64,000 nt of DNA from Xylogone sp. PMI_703 (taxonomy: Eukaryota; Ascomycota; Leotiomycetes), in assembly GCA_021399445.1 (NCBI GenBank), contig JAJTUQ010000001.1, positions 8,060,001 through 8,124,000 on the forward strand. The letters are read 5' to 3'. Position 1 is the stretch's first letter. Every line of letters begins with the position of its first letter. The notes below the pieces were generated by a model, which saw only the letters and a program-made list of their open reading frames with translations, made no database searches and had not been told where the DNA came from. Both the position numbers and the translations under genes were made by a program. This document shows, one piece after another, positions 35,710 to 46,150 of this stretch.

Positions 35710-36043
35710 TTTTTGTCGACATTGCTTTCAAATTTTATTTTGCTAGTACTACAAAAGTATCAATATGCCTACTAGAATATGCCGAATGAATCTAATGAAT
35801 TAGATTGCATGGAGATAAACCAAGATTTGGTTGGTAGAGGATATGGAAGAGTGTTGAAGTCTTCATTCGGATAATCGCCTCTCAGTTCCGAGCTTGCCTT
35901 GAGCAGTTCACCACTTATATTCCGTCTCGGATAACTATACCGCCCTGGGTATGAACGTAGACCTATCTACACAATCCAAAACATGCATGGTACGGTGCTT
36001 CTAAGTGTGGTTCGCGAAGCAATTCTTCATTAACTTTCTAAAG
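35710..36043. promoter_or_regulatory. bidirectional promoter C1 / tyrosinase 1
   Basis: 334 bases between divergent starts. It contains TCGGAT at 35867-35872 and 35927-35932, the hexamer that recurs in the cluster's promoters and suits a CGG-reading Zn2Cys6 regulator. Binding is inferred, not shown. Confidence 0.4.
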
Positions 36044-37336
36044 ATGAAGTATTCGAAACTTCATGAATCAGAACTTGACATTGAAGCAGAGGATGTGAGC
36101 GGAAACATTCTCTTCCTACCGAAAACTAAACAGGCGAAATTTATCAGAACTGTACTGGCGCCATGCATAATAGGAACAATTGTATTTGTGTGCATTCTTG
36201 GGCTCTTTAAGCCTTTAATATTGCCATTTTTTCAATCTTTATTACATGGAAGTAAGTATGCATGCTTGCGCAATACTGAATGCGGGCTAAGTTTTGGTTT
36301 TTAGACACTCCGTGCGCTGGCCTCGTGATACGGCGCGAATGGCGACAACTCTCAGACCTGGAGAGAAAAGAATACATATCCGCAGTCCAATGCTTATCAA
36401 CAAAGCCATCCAGGGTTAATTTTGATGATACTCTATATGATGACTTTGCTCATATTCATGCCGGATTGGACCCAAGATGTAAGGTAGCTCCCAGCAGTAA
36501 TCTTTGCTACTTGCAAGCTGAGAAATTCGGTGTAAGTCCATCAAGGAATAGTCTTCCTTGCATGGCATAGGTATTTTATTCATGTGTACGAGAACGCTTT
36601 GCGTTTTGAGTGCGGGTATAGAGGACACTTGACGTAAGTCATGGAAGCAGAACAAACCGTGCCTGATTTGCCCATTCTAATTACTTATAGATACTGGAAT
36701 TGGGCTTTGGATTGGCAGGATCCAACTAATGCACCAGTTTTCGACTCGGAATTGGGTTTTGGAGGTGATGGAGATTATAACATGAAAGCAGGCGCTGGGG
36801 AAGGTTACTGCGTACCAAACGGTCCTCTTGCAGGTCTACAACTGAAATACTATGGTACTGATATTATTCCCCATTGCTTTTCGCGGTCCTTTGCAGACGG
36901 AGGAAAGCCAGCTACGCCCGGTAGGCTTTCTGGTCAGAAATACAAACCAGAAGCCATGAAAAATCTTATGCAAATACCTAGTTCCACAGCATTTGCTGGG
37001 AAGCTAGATTCAATCCACACTGCAATTCCTATTGGAATCCGTGGAGAAATGGCTAGATTTTCTTCTCCTTATGGTAAGTGGAATTAATGGACACCTCCAA
37101 TTACCCCACTACACAACTACTAAAGAGAAATCCCAGAACCTATATTCTTTCTTCATCATACTCAAGTAGATCGAATTTGGTGGCTATGGCAACAAGATCA
37201 CGCCGAAGCCGAGTTAGCAGAACTTGATGAAGGCACACTAAATGAGCCTATGGACATGTTCGGGCTCTACTATAAAAATGTAACTATGAGGGATATTATG
37301 ACTACACAAACGTCACACCTGTGTTATAGATATTAA
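36044..37336 (+). CDS. UstQ-like membrane tyrosinase 1 with a missing CuB histidine
   Basis: Five exons: 36044-36251, 36305-36478, 36537-36633, 36691-37073 and 37137-37336, giving 353 residues. One N-terminal membrane helix (about residues 38-60) precedes the tyrosinase domain. The CuA site has its three histidines: DDFAHIH, FHQG and FLAWHRYF. The CuB region reads SIHTAIPIGIRGEM, then FFLHHTQVDRIWWLWQ. The usual HNxxH pair has become H-T-A-I-P, so one of three CuB histidines is a proline (CCT). Tyrosinase 2 has HASVH at the same place. Tyrosinases of this type (UstQ in ustiloxin) act on tyrosine side chains in RiPP pathways. This copy may be inactive or altered. Intron phases match tyrosinase 2 exactly (1,1,2,1). 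Confidence 0.88.
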
Positions 37337-37754
37337 ATAAGATTAATCCTATAATTAAGATAGATATTTTTATAAGTAATGCAATCCGGAGAACAAAGCT
37401 TGCTTATTTAAATGCAATTAATATTTCTCTTAACGGAGAATCACCTCTTAACTCAGTATCCTGCAGTATACATATCCATATAAATGATATAAATCTCTTT
37501 CATCAAATATCATATAAACCGCTATATTAATAAGTATTAGTGACATCTCGGTGCATGGGACTGATGGTGGGCATTATATTCTCCGAAGTTTGCGGCCAAG
37601 AATAAATCTGATAGGTCATCTTGATTCCGAGATCCGGTGCAGGCAATTACCGAGAAGACTACCACCCAAAGTTTAAAGAAACTTGTGAAATTCATTTCAA
37701 ATATTCAGTAGATGGTCCTTAAAATAATTGCAGGTCATCTCAATCTAATATGCT

Positions 37755-38783
37755 ATGATGGCTACTTCAAAATATCAGGAGATTGGAAACTTACCGGAGG
37801 CAGGCGATTATTTCAGCCCCAGACAAACCTCGAAAAGGCATGACTTTTGTATTCGGATCCTTATCGCTACATCTATTTTCTTTGGTTTTCTCTCGGCGGT
37901 GCTTGCAGGCTTACTCTATAACGCTGGTGTGCAATGCATTGACAAAGGATTAATGACAGAACTAGGTATATTTCTGACTTCTCGAAACCAGCCAATCTCC
38001 ATAAACTTGACCGCAGTCAACTGATATATTATCATAGAACCGATGAAATCAGCTATTGAAATAGTAAACAGGAGATTCACCGGATCTCTGAAGTATGATG
38101 AGAACGGTACATTGTATCGAGATACCGACCCCACCGAACCGCAGTACGTCGGGGAACCTGGACCCGCCATTGACAAAGCCTGGCACGATTTACTAGATGG
38201 TAAGCCTTGAGGATATCTACGCTTCTAGGTCAGGCCATACTCAACAACTTTAGGTTTGTACATCGGGCTTAACGGCTACGAAGCAAGGACAGTTATGTAC
38301 AAAACAGGTATAGAAAAGGGGGGTTATTTAGTATCGTTAGTATATCAGTACCTTTTTCAATTAAACGTTCATTTACATTAGACTTAGAACGGATGTCATG
38401 CACACACTTCATTGTTTGGTATGTGGCGGCCTTCTTAGAGCAATTTGAGCATCAGCTAACTTTTAAAAGAATGAGGTTAGAAAAGCAATGTATCCGGACT
38501 ACTACAAAGTAGCGGGGAAACCGGGCACGCATCAACTACATGTTGGTAAGTAGTTGCAATCCTATTTGGGACAGACAATGTCTAATAATGCATACGAAAT
38601 TTAGAACACTGTCTCGACTATGTACGCCAGTCGATTCAGTGCAATGCAGATTTGACGACAATGACATTTAATTATGCTCCCAATCGAGGGCAATTGGTGG
38701 CAGATTTCGATACTTTGCATACATGTCGGAACTTCGATTTATTACATAGCTGGGCGGTGGAGCGCGCAATTCGGTATAATTGA
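37755..38783 (+). CDS. UstYa-like (DUF3328) protein A1, canonical subtype
   Basis: Six exons: 37755-37965, 38038-38199, 38254-38335, 38388-38418, 38470-38545 and 38605-38783, giving 246 residues. One membrane segment lies near residues 32-54 (IRILIATSIFFGFLSAVLAGLLY). Canonical UstYa blocks follow: PQYVGEPGPAIDKAWHDLL, DVMHTLHCLNEVRKAMYPDYY (first HxxHC), EHCLDYVRQSIQCNAD (second motif) and THTCRNF-like HTCRNFDLLHSWAVER. In ustiloxin, UstYa/UstYb form the macrocyclic ether between peptide side chains. The donor at 38336 (TC|GTTAGT) is needed to keep frame. It is tandem with A2, with identical intron phases (1,1,2,0,1) and a 31-base fourth exon in both, so they are duplicates. Confidence 0.88.
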
Positions 38784-39246
38784 ACTTATTGTAAAGAATG
38801 GTACCAACAATGGCAAGAGGACTTAAACCCGCGAGCCTAATTCATACAATATAACTGTAAATTAATTTAAATTCTATTCATATAAGACGAAGAACGATAA
38901 ATATCTACTACATCAAGAGAGTCCCTGTGTTTAACTTCGACGTGCCGTAATGCTCAAATGTTTTCGGGGGTTCCGATTACTGTGTTCTCGGACTTCTGGC
39001 TAACAGGCCAGATCTATTGGATCATTCTTATCCGAAACAGGCCGCTACCTCTCCATCCGGAGAACATAATCCGGTCTAATAAAATATTCAACCATGGCTA
39101 ATTCATTTTATCATACTTGTCACAGATACATGTTACCCATACCAATTATCAACACAAAGGGGAGGCGTCTAAGTTCCTCCTAACTTATTCGTTAAAGACG
39201 CTTCTGATTTCATGAGCTTGTACCTATTCCTCTCTGGGGTTTCAAG
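38784..39246. promoter_or_regulatory. intergenic/promoter region upstream of A2
   Basis: No coding frame. It contains ATCCGA at 39030-39035 and several further CGG/CCG triplets (for example ATCCGG near 39055 and 39069), in line with promoters elsewhere in the cluster. Confidence 0.35.
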
Positions 39247-40353
39247 ATGCATAATGCCGAAACAGAACGTATGCTTCGTAACTTGAAAGATGATGACCTC
39301 CCTCTCTATGAGCTTAAGAACCATAATCGAAGATTAAACGGGCTGGGTACTCTTGTATCCCGTCTTCAACAATGGATATGGCAAATATCCACGGCAGTTC
39401 TTCTTTGTACGACTTTGGCATTGCTATATAAGATTAGAAAAATGAGCAGCAACACTTACGAAAATGGATTCGCAACAGACCTTAGTAAGTCTCCTCAGTT
39501 ATCCGTACTCTAAAGAGTAAAACACTCATAATACCGTTAAAGAAGCTATCACGCAGCACATAGAGTTGGAAAAGGTAGTGTTCACGAACGAGATCGAACT
39601 ATCAGCGGATGGTCATCTAGTCAGGGTACCTGGAGATGGTCCTCAATATGTTGGTGATCCATCTCCCGAAATAGATGAAGCCTGGGCGAATATGCTTGAA
39701 GGTAATTAACGTACGAAATCTGCGGTGCCATTGTTAATTAGAACAAGGATTAAATATGGATCTATCGGGAGAAGAGGCAAATGACATTCGTGGAGAGACG
39801 TATCAATGGCCTGGAAGCGATGTCTTTTACTCAGGGTATGTATCAATTCATACACTCTCAAAGGTTCAAGCTAATAGAGTTACAGAGTCGATGTATTTCA
39901 CTCTCTACACTGCCTTGTAGGTCCTGAAATTGTTCTTTCATCTTTTCGCGTTACCCTACGAAGACACCTTTGAAAGCTAACATTTGCGAACCCGAAGAAT
40001 GAAATTCGCAAAGCACTTCATCCAGATTACTACGCTGTCAAAGAAAATATAACCGATGCTGCAAAAAGAGTTGGGAACGTACATATAGGTAATTTACAGC
40101 CCAAATCTGTCCAAGTTTGTTGTCTCCTTTCTGATATACTCCGATAGAGCATTGTTTAGATTACGTGCGTCAGACTGTTCAGTGCGGAGCTGATCTTACA
40201 CCTATGAATTGGGCATGGATTGATAAAACACAAAAGATCTTCTTTAAACCTGGTACAGTCCATACTTGTAGAAATTTTGAGCAGATTCAAAAATGGACCG
40301 CAGAAAGAAAGGTAAATTGGGATTCCGAAGAGAAGCATGGATTTCACCCGTAA
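39247..40353 (+). CDS. UstYa-like (DUF3328) protein A2, canonical subtype
   Basis: Six exons: 39247-39484, 39543-39701, 39748-39835, 39886-39916, 39998-40088 and 40148-40353, giving 270 residues. A membrane segment lies near residues 45-62 (QISTAVLLCTTLALLYKI). Blocks in order: PQYVGDPSPEIDEAWANML, GLNMDLSGEEANDIRGETYQ, VDVFHSLHCLNEIRKALHPDYY, IEHCLDYVRQTVQCGADLTP and HTCRNFEQIQKWTAER. Both histidine motifs are intact. It is the tandem partner of A1 with the same exon phases, so the two may act as a heteromeric pair like UstYa and UstYb; that is an inference. Confidence 0.88.
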
Positions 40354-40597
40354 TATGGGTTGTTTAAATAGAAATTTCCTCGGAATCAGTATGGATTGAG
40401 TTCATTACAACACCAAACCATATTATTCAGTTGTTTTGTAGTCTAAAACTTGTACGTATGTGCTATAGTAAATCAGACTTGCCTTACAAGGGAACAATTC
40501 ACTTAGACTCATCAGTTCCAGAAAATCTGACCTATATTAGAGCTATCATATAGTTACATCTATCATTCAAACAAACCAAATACAGGCGTATATTTTA

Positions 40598-41263
40598 TCA
40601 GTTTATAGTAGCTTTTTTATGAGGGAAATCAATTCCAGGAAAAGTATCTGTAAAATAGCCACAATCCGGATACTGAATGATGGCATGGACTCGGATTTCC
40701 TGGGGATCTCCTTTGTACCTCAGAACCTCGGAACAATGATGAGTATGTTTTAGAGCAAATTGATCGTGAATCATCTCGCCATTCGCAATCGCCTTGTGAA
40801 ATTTTAACCAACTGAATGCGCAGTGTGCACTATGGAGCTCATTGGTCAGCCACACCTTCTGTGTGTCCTGCCCAAACTCCGCCTCTGAGACAATCGTTGT
40901 TTTGTTATCATCTCCGTAATAAGTCCATGGACCTGCTTTTCGGAACTCTTCCGTCAATTCATGATCTAGGCACTCTTGTGGGAGCCAGCAAAACGAAAGA
41001 ACATCAAACTCGCAACCTCTCGCAGCAGCCTCAGCTGGGTTATTTCCGCATGGATTCCTTTTTGGACCGGCTCTTTTCCTCGATGCCAGCTCAAAATCAC
41101 TGTTTCCAGTAATCCAGAGAGTAAAAATGGTGCACAGTCCTATAACGGCGAGAATCCAGCACCATCGCTCTCGAGCTGTTATAATTCGCGTGTGTCTATT
41201 ATGTTTAGGCTCCACACGCTCGTGGTCTAACAAATACTCAGTCGTCTCGTCCTCCGGATCCAT
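40598..41263 (-). CDS. UstYa-like (DUF3328) protein C2, short subtype
   Basis: Single exon, 221 residues. A membrane segment is at about residues 34-51 (WCWILAVIGLCTIFTLWI). Subtype signature: CGNNPAEAAARGCEFD, FCWLPQECLDHELTEEF and the GPWTYYGDD block. The two metal-binding motifs are ELHSAHC and KHTHHC, separated by a helix (FSWLKFHKAIANGEM). The C terminus is PDCGYFTDTFPG. It shares DHELTEEF/DRDLTNEF and GPW blocks with C1 and, like C1, is divergent from a tyrosinase gene (465 bases from tyrosinase 2). That makes the [C-type UstYa <-> tyrosinase] pair a duplicated module. Confidence 0.88.
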   Translation of the reverse strand: MDPEDETTEYLLDHERVEPKHNRHTRIITARERWCWILAVIGLCTIFTLWITGNSDFELASRKRAGPKRNPCGNNPAEAAARGCEFDVLSFCWLPQECLDHELTEEFRKAGPWTYYGDDNKTTIVSEAEFGQDTQKVWLTNELHSAHCAFSWLKFHKAIANGEMIHDQFALKHTHHCSEVLRYKGDPQEIRVHAIIQYPDCGYFTDTFPGIDFPHKKATIN

Positions 41264-41728
41264 TACTAGATCTCCCAGAGTACTTATCCGTTGGATAGTG
41301 TTCTGTTATTTTTATGTTGCTTCTCAGGGCTACTCATCTATTAGCAAGGAGATCCTCATCCGCAGAGCGTCTAACTTACTTTAAGACTGTTTTTCATGTT
41401 CCGCTTAGATATAAGCAATTACGGTAGCCAATAAATCACTAAACTTTATTCACAAATTCCTTTTCTCTTTTTCCAGAAGTAAAAATGACTCGTAGACTCA
41501 AAGAACTGAAATTTTGAATTTGCTGTGTCAAATCTTAACTGAGACATGGATTTTTTGGTGTCGGATCTTGTTCGGACCTTCGGATACACACACACTCATT
41601 CGCCTCCAGTATCCGATGCCATGAGCATGAACATGGGTCGCACTCCAATGTAGAGTTCGATTTTTACCATTTGATTTACTGTTTGAAGTCGCTAGGCTAT
41701 CTTCCCTCCCTACCCAGCCATTTGCATT
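41264..41728. promoter_or_regulatory. bidirectional promoter C2 / tyrosinase 2
   Basis: 465 bases between divergent starts. It holds TCGGAT at 41561-41566 and 41580-41585 and ATCCGA at 41611-41616, three copies within 56 bases, the densest group in the window. A good candidate for binding by the cluster's Zn2Cys6 regulator, by inference. Confidence 0.45.
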
Positions 41729-43028
41729 ATGGCGAGATATTCCAAGTTGCAACAAACGGAAGAGGCGGACAGCTTTGATGACGAGCAGCTCCCCAATCGT
41801 TCACAATTATTAGCTTGCAGAGCATCTCACATTTTAATATGCATTCTCCTAGCCTGTTTTCTCATTTTAACTGGGATTTTGATACAACCTTCTATGCAAA
41901 ATTTCTCAAGTAATGCAGGTCATGTTTTATGGCAGAATGGGCCTGGTAAGTTCTCTCACGTCCGAATAAAGCCCGTCATTTAGCAGCATAGCTTACCGTT
42001 CGAGCTACTAGTTGACATACAAGTAAATGCGGATGAAGAGCCCCCATGCAAACATCTTCGAGTTCGCCGGGAATGGCGGACTTTAACGGAAGTGCAGAGG
42101 ATCAACTATATCTCTGCAGTACAATGTATGTTGTCTCGGCCATCTAGACTATCCGTAAACGACACACTGTATGATGATTTCGCTCACATCCATATATTAT
42201 TGGATAAAAAATGTACGTATACTGCTACGTATTTTTATATCTTCCATACTTACTTACTATGCATTTGCAGTCCATCTAAATCCATCTTTTCTTGCTTGGC
42301 ATAGATATTTTACCCATATATATGAAAGCACCTTGCATGATGAGTGTGGGTTTAAAGGTGCAATTCCGTAGGTCTCTTCCTCTAATAGCATTTTGCCTAC
42401 TCACATTAATACAAGCTATTGGGACTGGACACTGGATTGGGAAGATCTCAGTAGAGCCCCGGTATTTGACTCTGACTACGGCTTTGGCGGAGATGGAAAT
42501 CCAAATGTAAAAGTTCTTGACGATAGAACTTGTGTGACAGATGGGCCGCTTGCAGGTTCAAGCTTGAAATACTTCAATGAAGAAGCACATATACACTGCT
42601 TGCTAAGAAAATTTGATCACACCAACGGCCGATTGTCTGGCGAGAAGTACAAAGCAGAGACAATAGACCAAGTTCTTCAGAGACCGAATATAACTTCCTT
42701 TCTATCGGATATTAACAAGATCCATGCTTCAGTTCATGAGGGCCTTGGCGGAGATATGGAAGGCTTTTCGGCCCCAAACGGTGAGATTAGCCTTCGGTCT
42801 GCCCTACATAGCAGGAACTAATATCCATTTCATACAGATCCATTGTTCTTTCTCCATCATGCTCAAGTAGACCGCTTATGGTGGACATGGCAAAATAATC
42901 ATGCAGATACAATGGATACAGCCATTGCTGGATTTAATGCTACATTAACAATGGGCGGATTTGTGAAAGATATCCAGGCCTTTGAGGCTGTAAATACTCT
43001 AAAATTTCCATTCTGTTATACTTATTAA
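41729..43028 (+). CDS. UstQ-like membrane tyrosinase 2
   Basis: Five exons: 41729-41945, 42012-42212, 42271-42367, 42416-42780 and 42838-43028, giving 356 residues. One membrane helix lies at about residues 34-53 (ILICILLACFLILTGILI). CuA histidines are in DDFAHIH, FHLNPS and FLAWHRYF. CuB histidines are in KIHASVHEGLGGDM and FFLHHAQVDRLWWTWQ. All six copper ligands are present, so it should be an active type-3 copper oxidase. PYWDWTLDW and APVFDSDYGFGGDG are standard. In ustiloxin biosynthesis the UstQ tyrosinase works with UstYa/UstYb on tyrosine; the two tyrosines of the precursor repeat are obvious targets here. It lies about 1 kb upstream of the precursor, on the same strand. Confidence 0.9.
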
Positions 43029-44066
43029 TACCCATTGCATTCATAGATAATTCGCAATGACTCGCCCAAAAGCTCGAGATTATAATAAAGGTTCAAGCAG
43101 GTCAATTAGACTGATGGGAAAATATTTTCTATTACTGTAATTACCATGTGAATCCTGATCGAAACTTTCAAGTTGAGGATGTAGCAGCGCCACTACAGCC
43201 TTTGATTGTAGTTGACTAATGGTATCTGTCGGTACACTCCCATAACGCGTGGCACGACGTAATACTGTAATTACGGTATGCTAATTGCGTTATATTGAGA
43301 GAGGTTGTCGTTTCTACTACGTATGGCCGGAGGGGTTATATAGCTTACGGCTACGGCTCTCCTCCGGAATAGGTTTAGCTTACATGCACGTGATAGGCAC
43401 GTGCTGGTATGAACCAACAGTATCGAATATATTGTATTTTTTTATAATATATAATATATGAAGTATGCACACTGAGTACCTGAAATTTTAAAATAAATTT
43501 TGTTCTTCTACATTTCTTTAAGTTAAAAGTAGCAACGTTCGCCGGCAACAGAATCCTGGGGTACTTGTTATACAAACCAAAATTTAAGACTTCGGTCTAG
43601 AAATATGTGATTTCGCCACGGATAGATATTCGGTAATACCAACTTGAATCGGCTCGGATATCTTTTTAAGAAGTTCCCGATCCAGATATATGAGCTCCAG
43701 TCCAGAGAACAAGGGTGTCAGGTACATAAATTATCCTTGATAAAAGATATCCGAAATCCAAAGCGAACGCTCCAAACAATCCGCCAAATTACCGAAAACG
43801 TTTAAGAATTTATCTTACTTATGAGAAGGTGACATTCGGATAGGGATGTATGCAGTTAGAACCTCTAGCTGCGTGATCATAACCGTTCGGAATGGTTCTG
43901 TAAGCAACAAGTGGCCAGTACGGTGCTTCAGACTTTATATATACTTCCTATATATCTACCCATCTCTCCTCGACAGCCTCATCTACCGTAGCACAGCTTC
44001 TTAGTCTTCAAGCATATCTCTTTAACCTCTATTTCAAGGACCTGCTCGCCTATAACAACCTCCAAA
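43029..44066 (+). promoter_or_regulatory. promoter region of the RiPP precursor gene
   Basis: No coding frame. A TATA-like element (tttatatata, 43934-43943) sits about 125 bases before the ATG, followed by a C/T-rich leader (cctccaaaATG context). Upstream are TCGGAT at 43654-43659, ATCCGA at 43749-43754 and TCGGAT at 43836-43841. The far part contains AT-rich sequence near 43436-43460. Three copies of the shared hexamer in the promoter of the core gene support co-regulation. Confidence 0.5.
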
Positions 44067-44600
44067 ATGCAACTTATCCGTCTTCTCGCCGTTGCAACGG
44101 CAATTTCTGGCGCTGTTAACGCTATCCCGGTCCCCAACGATGCTGCATCACTCAGCGTCCTTGCACGACAAACTACTGGAGACAAGAGTCCAAAGTACGA
44201 AGACTATGAAGTCTCTAAACGCCAGACTACCGGTGATAAGAGCCCCAAGTACGAGGACTATGAAGTTTCCAAGCGTCAGACCACCGGAGACAAGAGTCCA
44301 AAGTACGAGGACTACGAAGTGACCAAACGACAGACCACTGGAGACAAAAGTCCTAAGTATGAAGACTATGAAGTGAGCAAGCGTCAGACCACCGGAGACA
44401 AGAGTCCTAAATACGAAGATTACGAGGTTTCCAAACGTCAAACAACAGGTGACAAGAGCCCCAAGTACGAGGACTACGAAGTCACCAAGCGACAGACTAC
44501 TGGCGACAAGAGTCCCAAGTACGAGGACTATGAAGTTAGCAAACGTCAAACTACTGGAGACAAGAGCCCAAAGTATGAGGACTATGAGGTATCTAAATAA
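44067..44600 (+). CDS. multi-copy RiPP precursor peptide (dikaritin-type, KEP-class)
   Basis: Single exon, 177 residues. A signal peptide (residues 1-19, MQLIRLLAVATAISGAVNA) and a short propeptide (IPVPNDAASLSVLAR) are followed by eight tandem units of 18 residues: QTTGDKSPKYEDYEV(S/T)KR. The last unit ends VSK at the stop. Each junction carries KR, the Kex2 site used in fungal cyclic-peptide precursors such as UstA and PhomA. Cutting and KR trimming would give the 16-mer QTTGDKSPKYEDYEV(S/T). The first unit is preceded by a single R rather than KR. The unit holds two tyrosines in Y-E-D-Y, a likely site for UstYa/tyrosinase oxidation and cyclisation; the exact core is unknown. The neighbours are nine UstYa genes, two tyrosinases and a regulator. 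Confidence 0.95.
   Translation: MQLIRLLAVATAISGAVNAIPVPNDAASLSVLARQTTGDKSPKYEDYEVSKRQTTGDKSPKYEDYEVSKRQTTGDKSPKYEDYEVTKRQTTGDKSPKYEDYEVSKRQTTGDKSPKYEDYEVSKRQTTGDKSPKYEDYEVTKRQTTGDKSPKYEDYEVSKRQTTGDKSPKYEDYEVSK
44169..44597 (+). repeat. eight tandem 54-bp coding repeats of the precursor
   Basis: Eight in-frame units (the last lacks the final arginine codon). The protein unit is the same in all copies except one position that is Ser in units 1,2,4,5,7,8 and Thr in units 3 and 6. DNA differs at many third positions, e.g. the Gly codon is GGA, GGT or GGC, and the final Arg codon is CGC, CGT or CGA. Old repeats kept identical at protein level point to purifying selection on the peptide. Confidence 0.95.
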
Positions 44601-45285
44601 GTGAGGTCTGATTATCATGCGATGAGAGTACTGCGTATTCAGCAGACTTATATTATCTGGATGCCGAGAAAAGGGAGCCATACGTGAAGTGGTGTATTGG
44701 CCGGTGGATATGAAGGATAGCTTAGCTTTACTGGATTTTCATGACAATTCTATACGTATTAACCAGATAATTTCGCACTAGTATCATGATGTAGTCTGTG
44801 AATAAACTTGCCTAGTAAAATCTATATCTTGTAATTCCAATATAATGTATTTCCTAGCTTGGTTGGGCTACCGGACTGGTCCCGCCAATGGATCGAAACA
44901 CGGATCTGTAAGATGAGAGTGAGAAAGTAAAGTAATAATGCCTTGCCTTTCGCGAAGGTTTGATATATCGTCGATAATATGTGCAGAAGATTCAGGAATT
45001 CTATTTAGTTCTTAACTTCAGTTATTGTACGAGTTAACAATTCACGCTCTTAGATTATCGATTGAAGTCTTACAGTCTAAAGTATATTAATTCATATCAA
45101 ATCAATCAACTTATAGGTCTAACATCTGATCTGCACATAACTCTACGGCCCAAATAATTCTTGACCAAGTTATGAAGACATTGTCGTTAGTTAGGCCACT
45201 AAGTCTAGAGATGACGTGGACTCCATTATCATCGCTACATTGCACTGCCATACTATTTACACATTTGAGGCTTGTCATAGGTTTA
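44601..45285. other. intergenic region between convergent 3' ends
   Basis: The precursor (+) and UstYa-like B1 (-) converge here. No coding frame is supported. The region contains AT-rich 3' UTR-like sequence. Confidence 0.5.
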
Positions 45286-46150
45286 TTAGAAGAAATGATC
45301 AGCTCCATATTGAACGGCAAGCTCGTGTACTCTATTCCAGTCACGGCATCGACGAGATGCGCCATATGCATCAAAATCATTAATGAGGGTGTTATTTGCA
45401 ACTTTGACCGGAACCAATGTCAAATCTGATGTGCATTTTATGGCCTTGATTATGGTTAACAAATGTTATGTTTTAGAATAAGCTGGAAGGTACCCACTTG
45501 GACTAGGAAATTCACACAATGAGCTGTGTGACCAGCATCGTGTACATTATCAAGCGGAGTAAAGACTCCTTGCGAAGACTTCTCTAGTGCCCCTACCAGC
45601 CCAGAGATTTCTCGTTTGAGCGAAACCTTCTAACCTTAGTGAACGGAGCCAAAAAGTACTGGCAGAATGTTCTTACAAGACAGTGAAGTTGATGAAAAGC
45701 GGATACCCCATATGCCTCCCTCTCGGGAAATTCTTCACTAGGCAAAGGCCAACCTCCAGCAAGGTTGTGTTTACTTGGGTGCCGTATCTCTACGGTGCGA
45801 ACCTGGCATTTAATATTAGCAGGGAATAATAGAATGATTCTCGAGGCTTACTGATGCAAAATCTTGGATTTCATCTGAAAACCAGACATTGTCTTTTAGA
45901 GGAACTGAAGAGCAGTAAGTAGGCGCATCTAAGTAAAGGCCATAGACTGCTTACTTTGTGTGAAAATAGCATTTGGAGGATCCCACAACTGACTTGACCA
46001 TATTAGGCTGGACTGCGATCCTAGAAAATAGAATATCACATTATTTGCTAAGATAGCAAGCACGCAGAGCCAAATCCCCCAATGCCGCAATAAACGTGGC
46101 CGTACCGTCCGATTGCCCTCAATATCAGAATCGTTGATAGCTGTATACAT
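45286..46150 (-). CDS. UstYa-like (DUF3328) protein B1
   Basis: Five exons: 46150-45955, 45904-45852, 45802-45677, 45629-45494 and 45425-45286, giving 216 residues with phases kept. The N terminus has one membrane helix (WGIWLCVLAILANNVIFYFL). Motifs: VSAFHQLHCL (first HxxHC), HTAHCVNFL (second), then LTLVPVKVANN and RRCRDWNRVHELA, the C-R-D-W tail of this subtype. Single long frames do not reveal this gene; it appears only after splicing. The last donor (GTGG|GTACCT) was chosen because it alone keeps the frame. It is divergent from C3 (341-base promoter) and convergent with the precursor. Confidence 0.8.

Noticed and set aside
38281..38420. Apparent frameshift in UstYa A1 before its first histidine motif
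   Set aside because: Using the donor at 38336 (TC|GTTAGT) and the acceptor at 38387 keeps frame and gives TDVMHTLHCL; A2 has the same exon phases.
44169..44597. Regular repeat array considered as CRISPR-like or minisatellite
   Set aside because: The units are in frame, diverge only silently, follow a signal peptide and carry KR sites; the genome is clearly fungal. It is a coding repeat.
44148..44681. A 177-codon open frame on the minus strand opposite the precursor
   Set aside because: It is the antisense shadow of the 54-bp repeats: the repeat unit has no stop in that frame, so eight copies stay open. It has no independent motif.
45111..45401. 96-codon minus-strand frame downstream of the precursor
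   Set aside because: It overlaps the last exon of UstYa B1 in another frame; the B1 exon carries the family tail RRCRDWNRVHELA, this one carries nothing.
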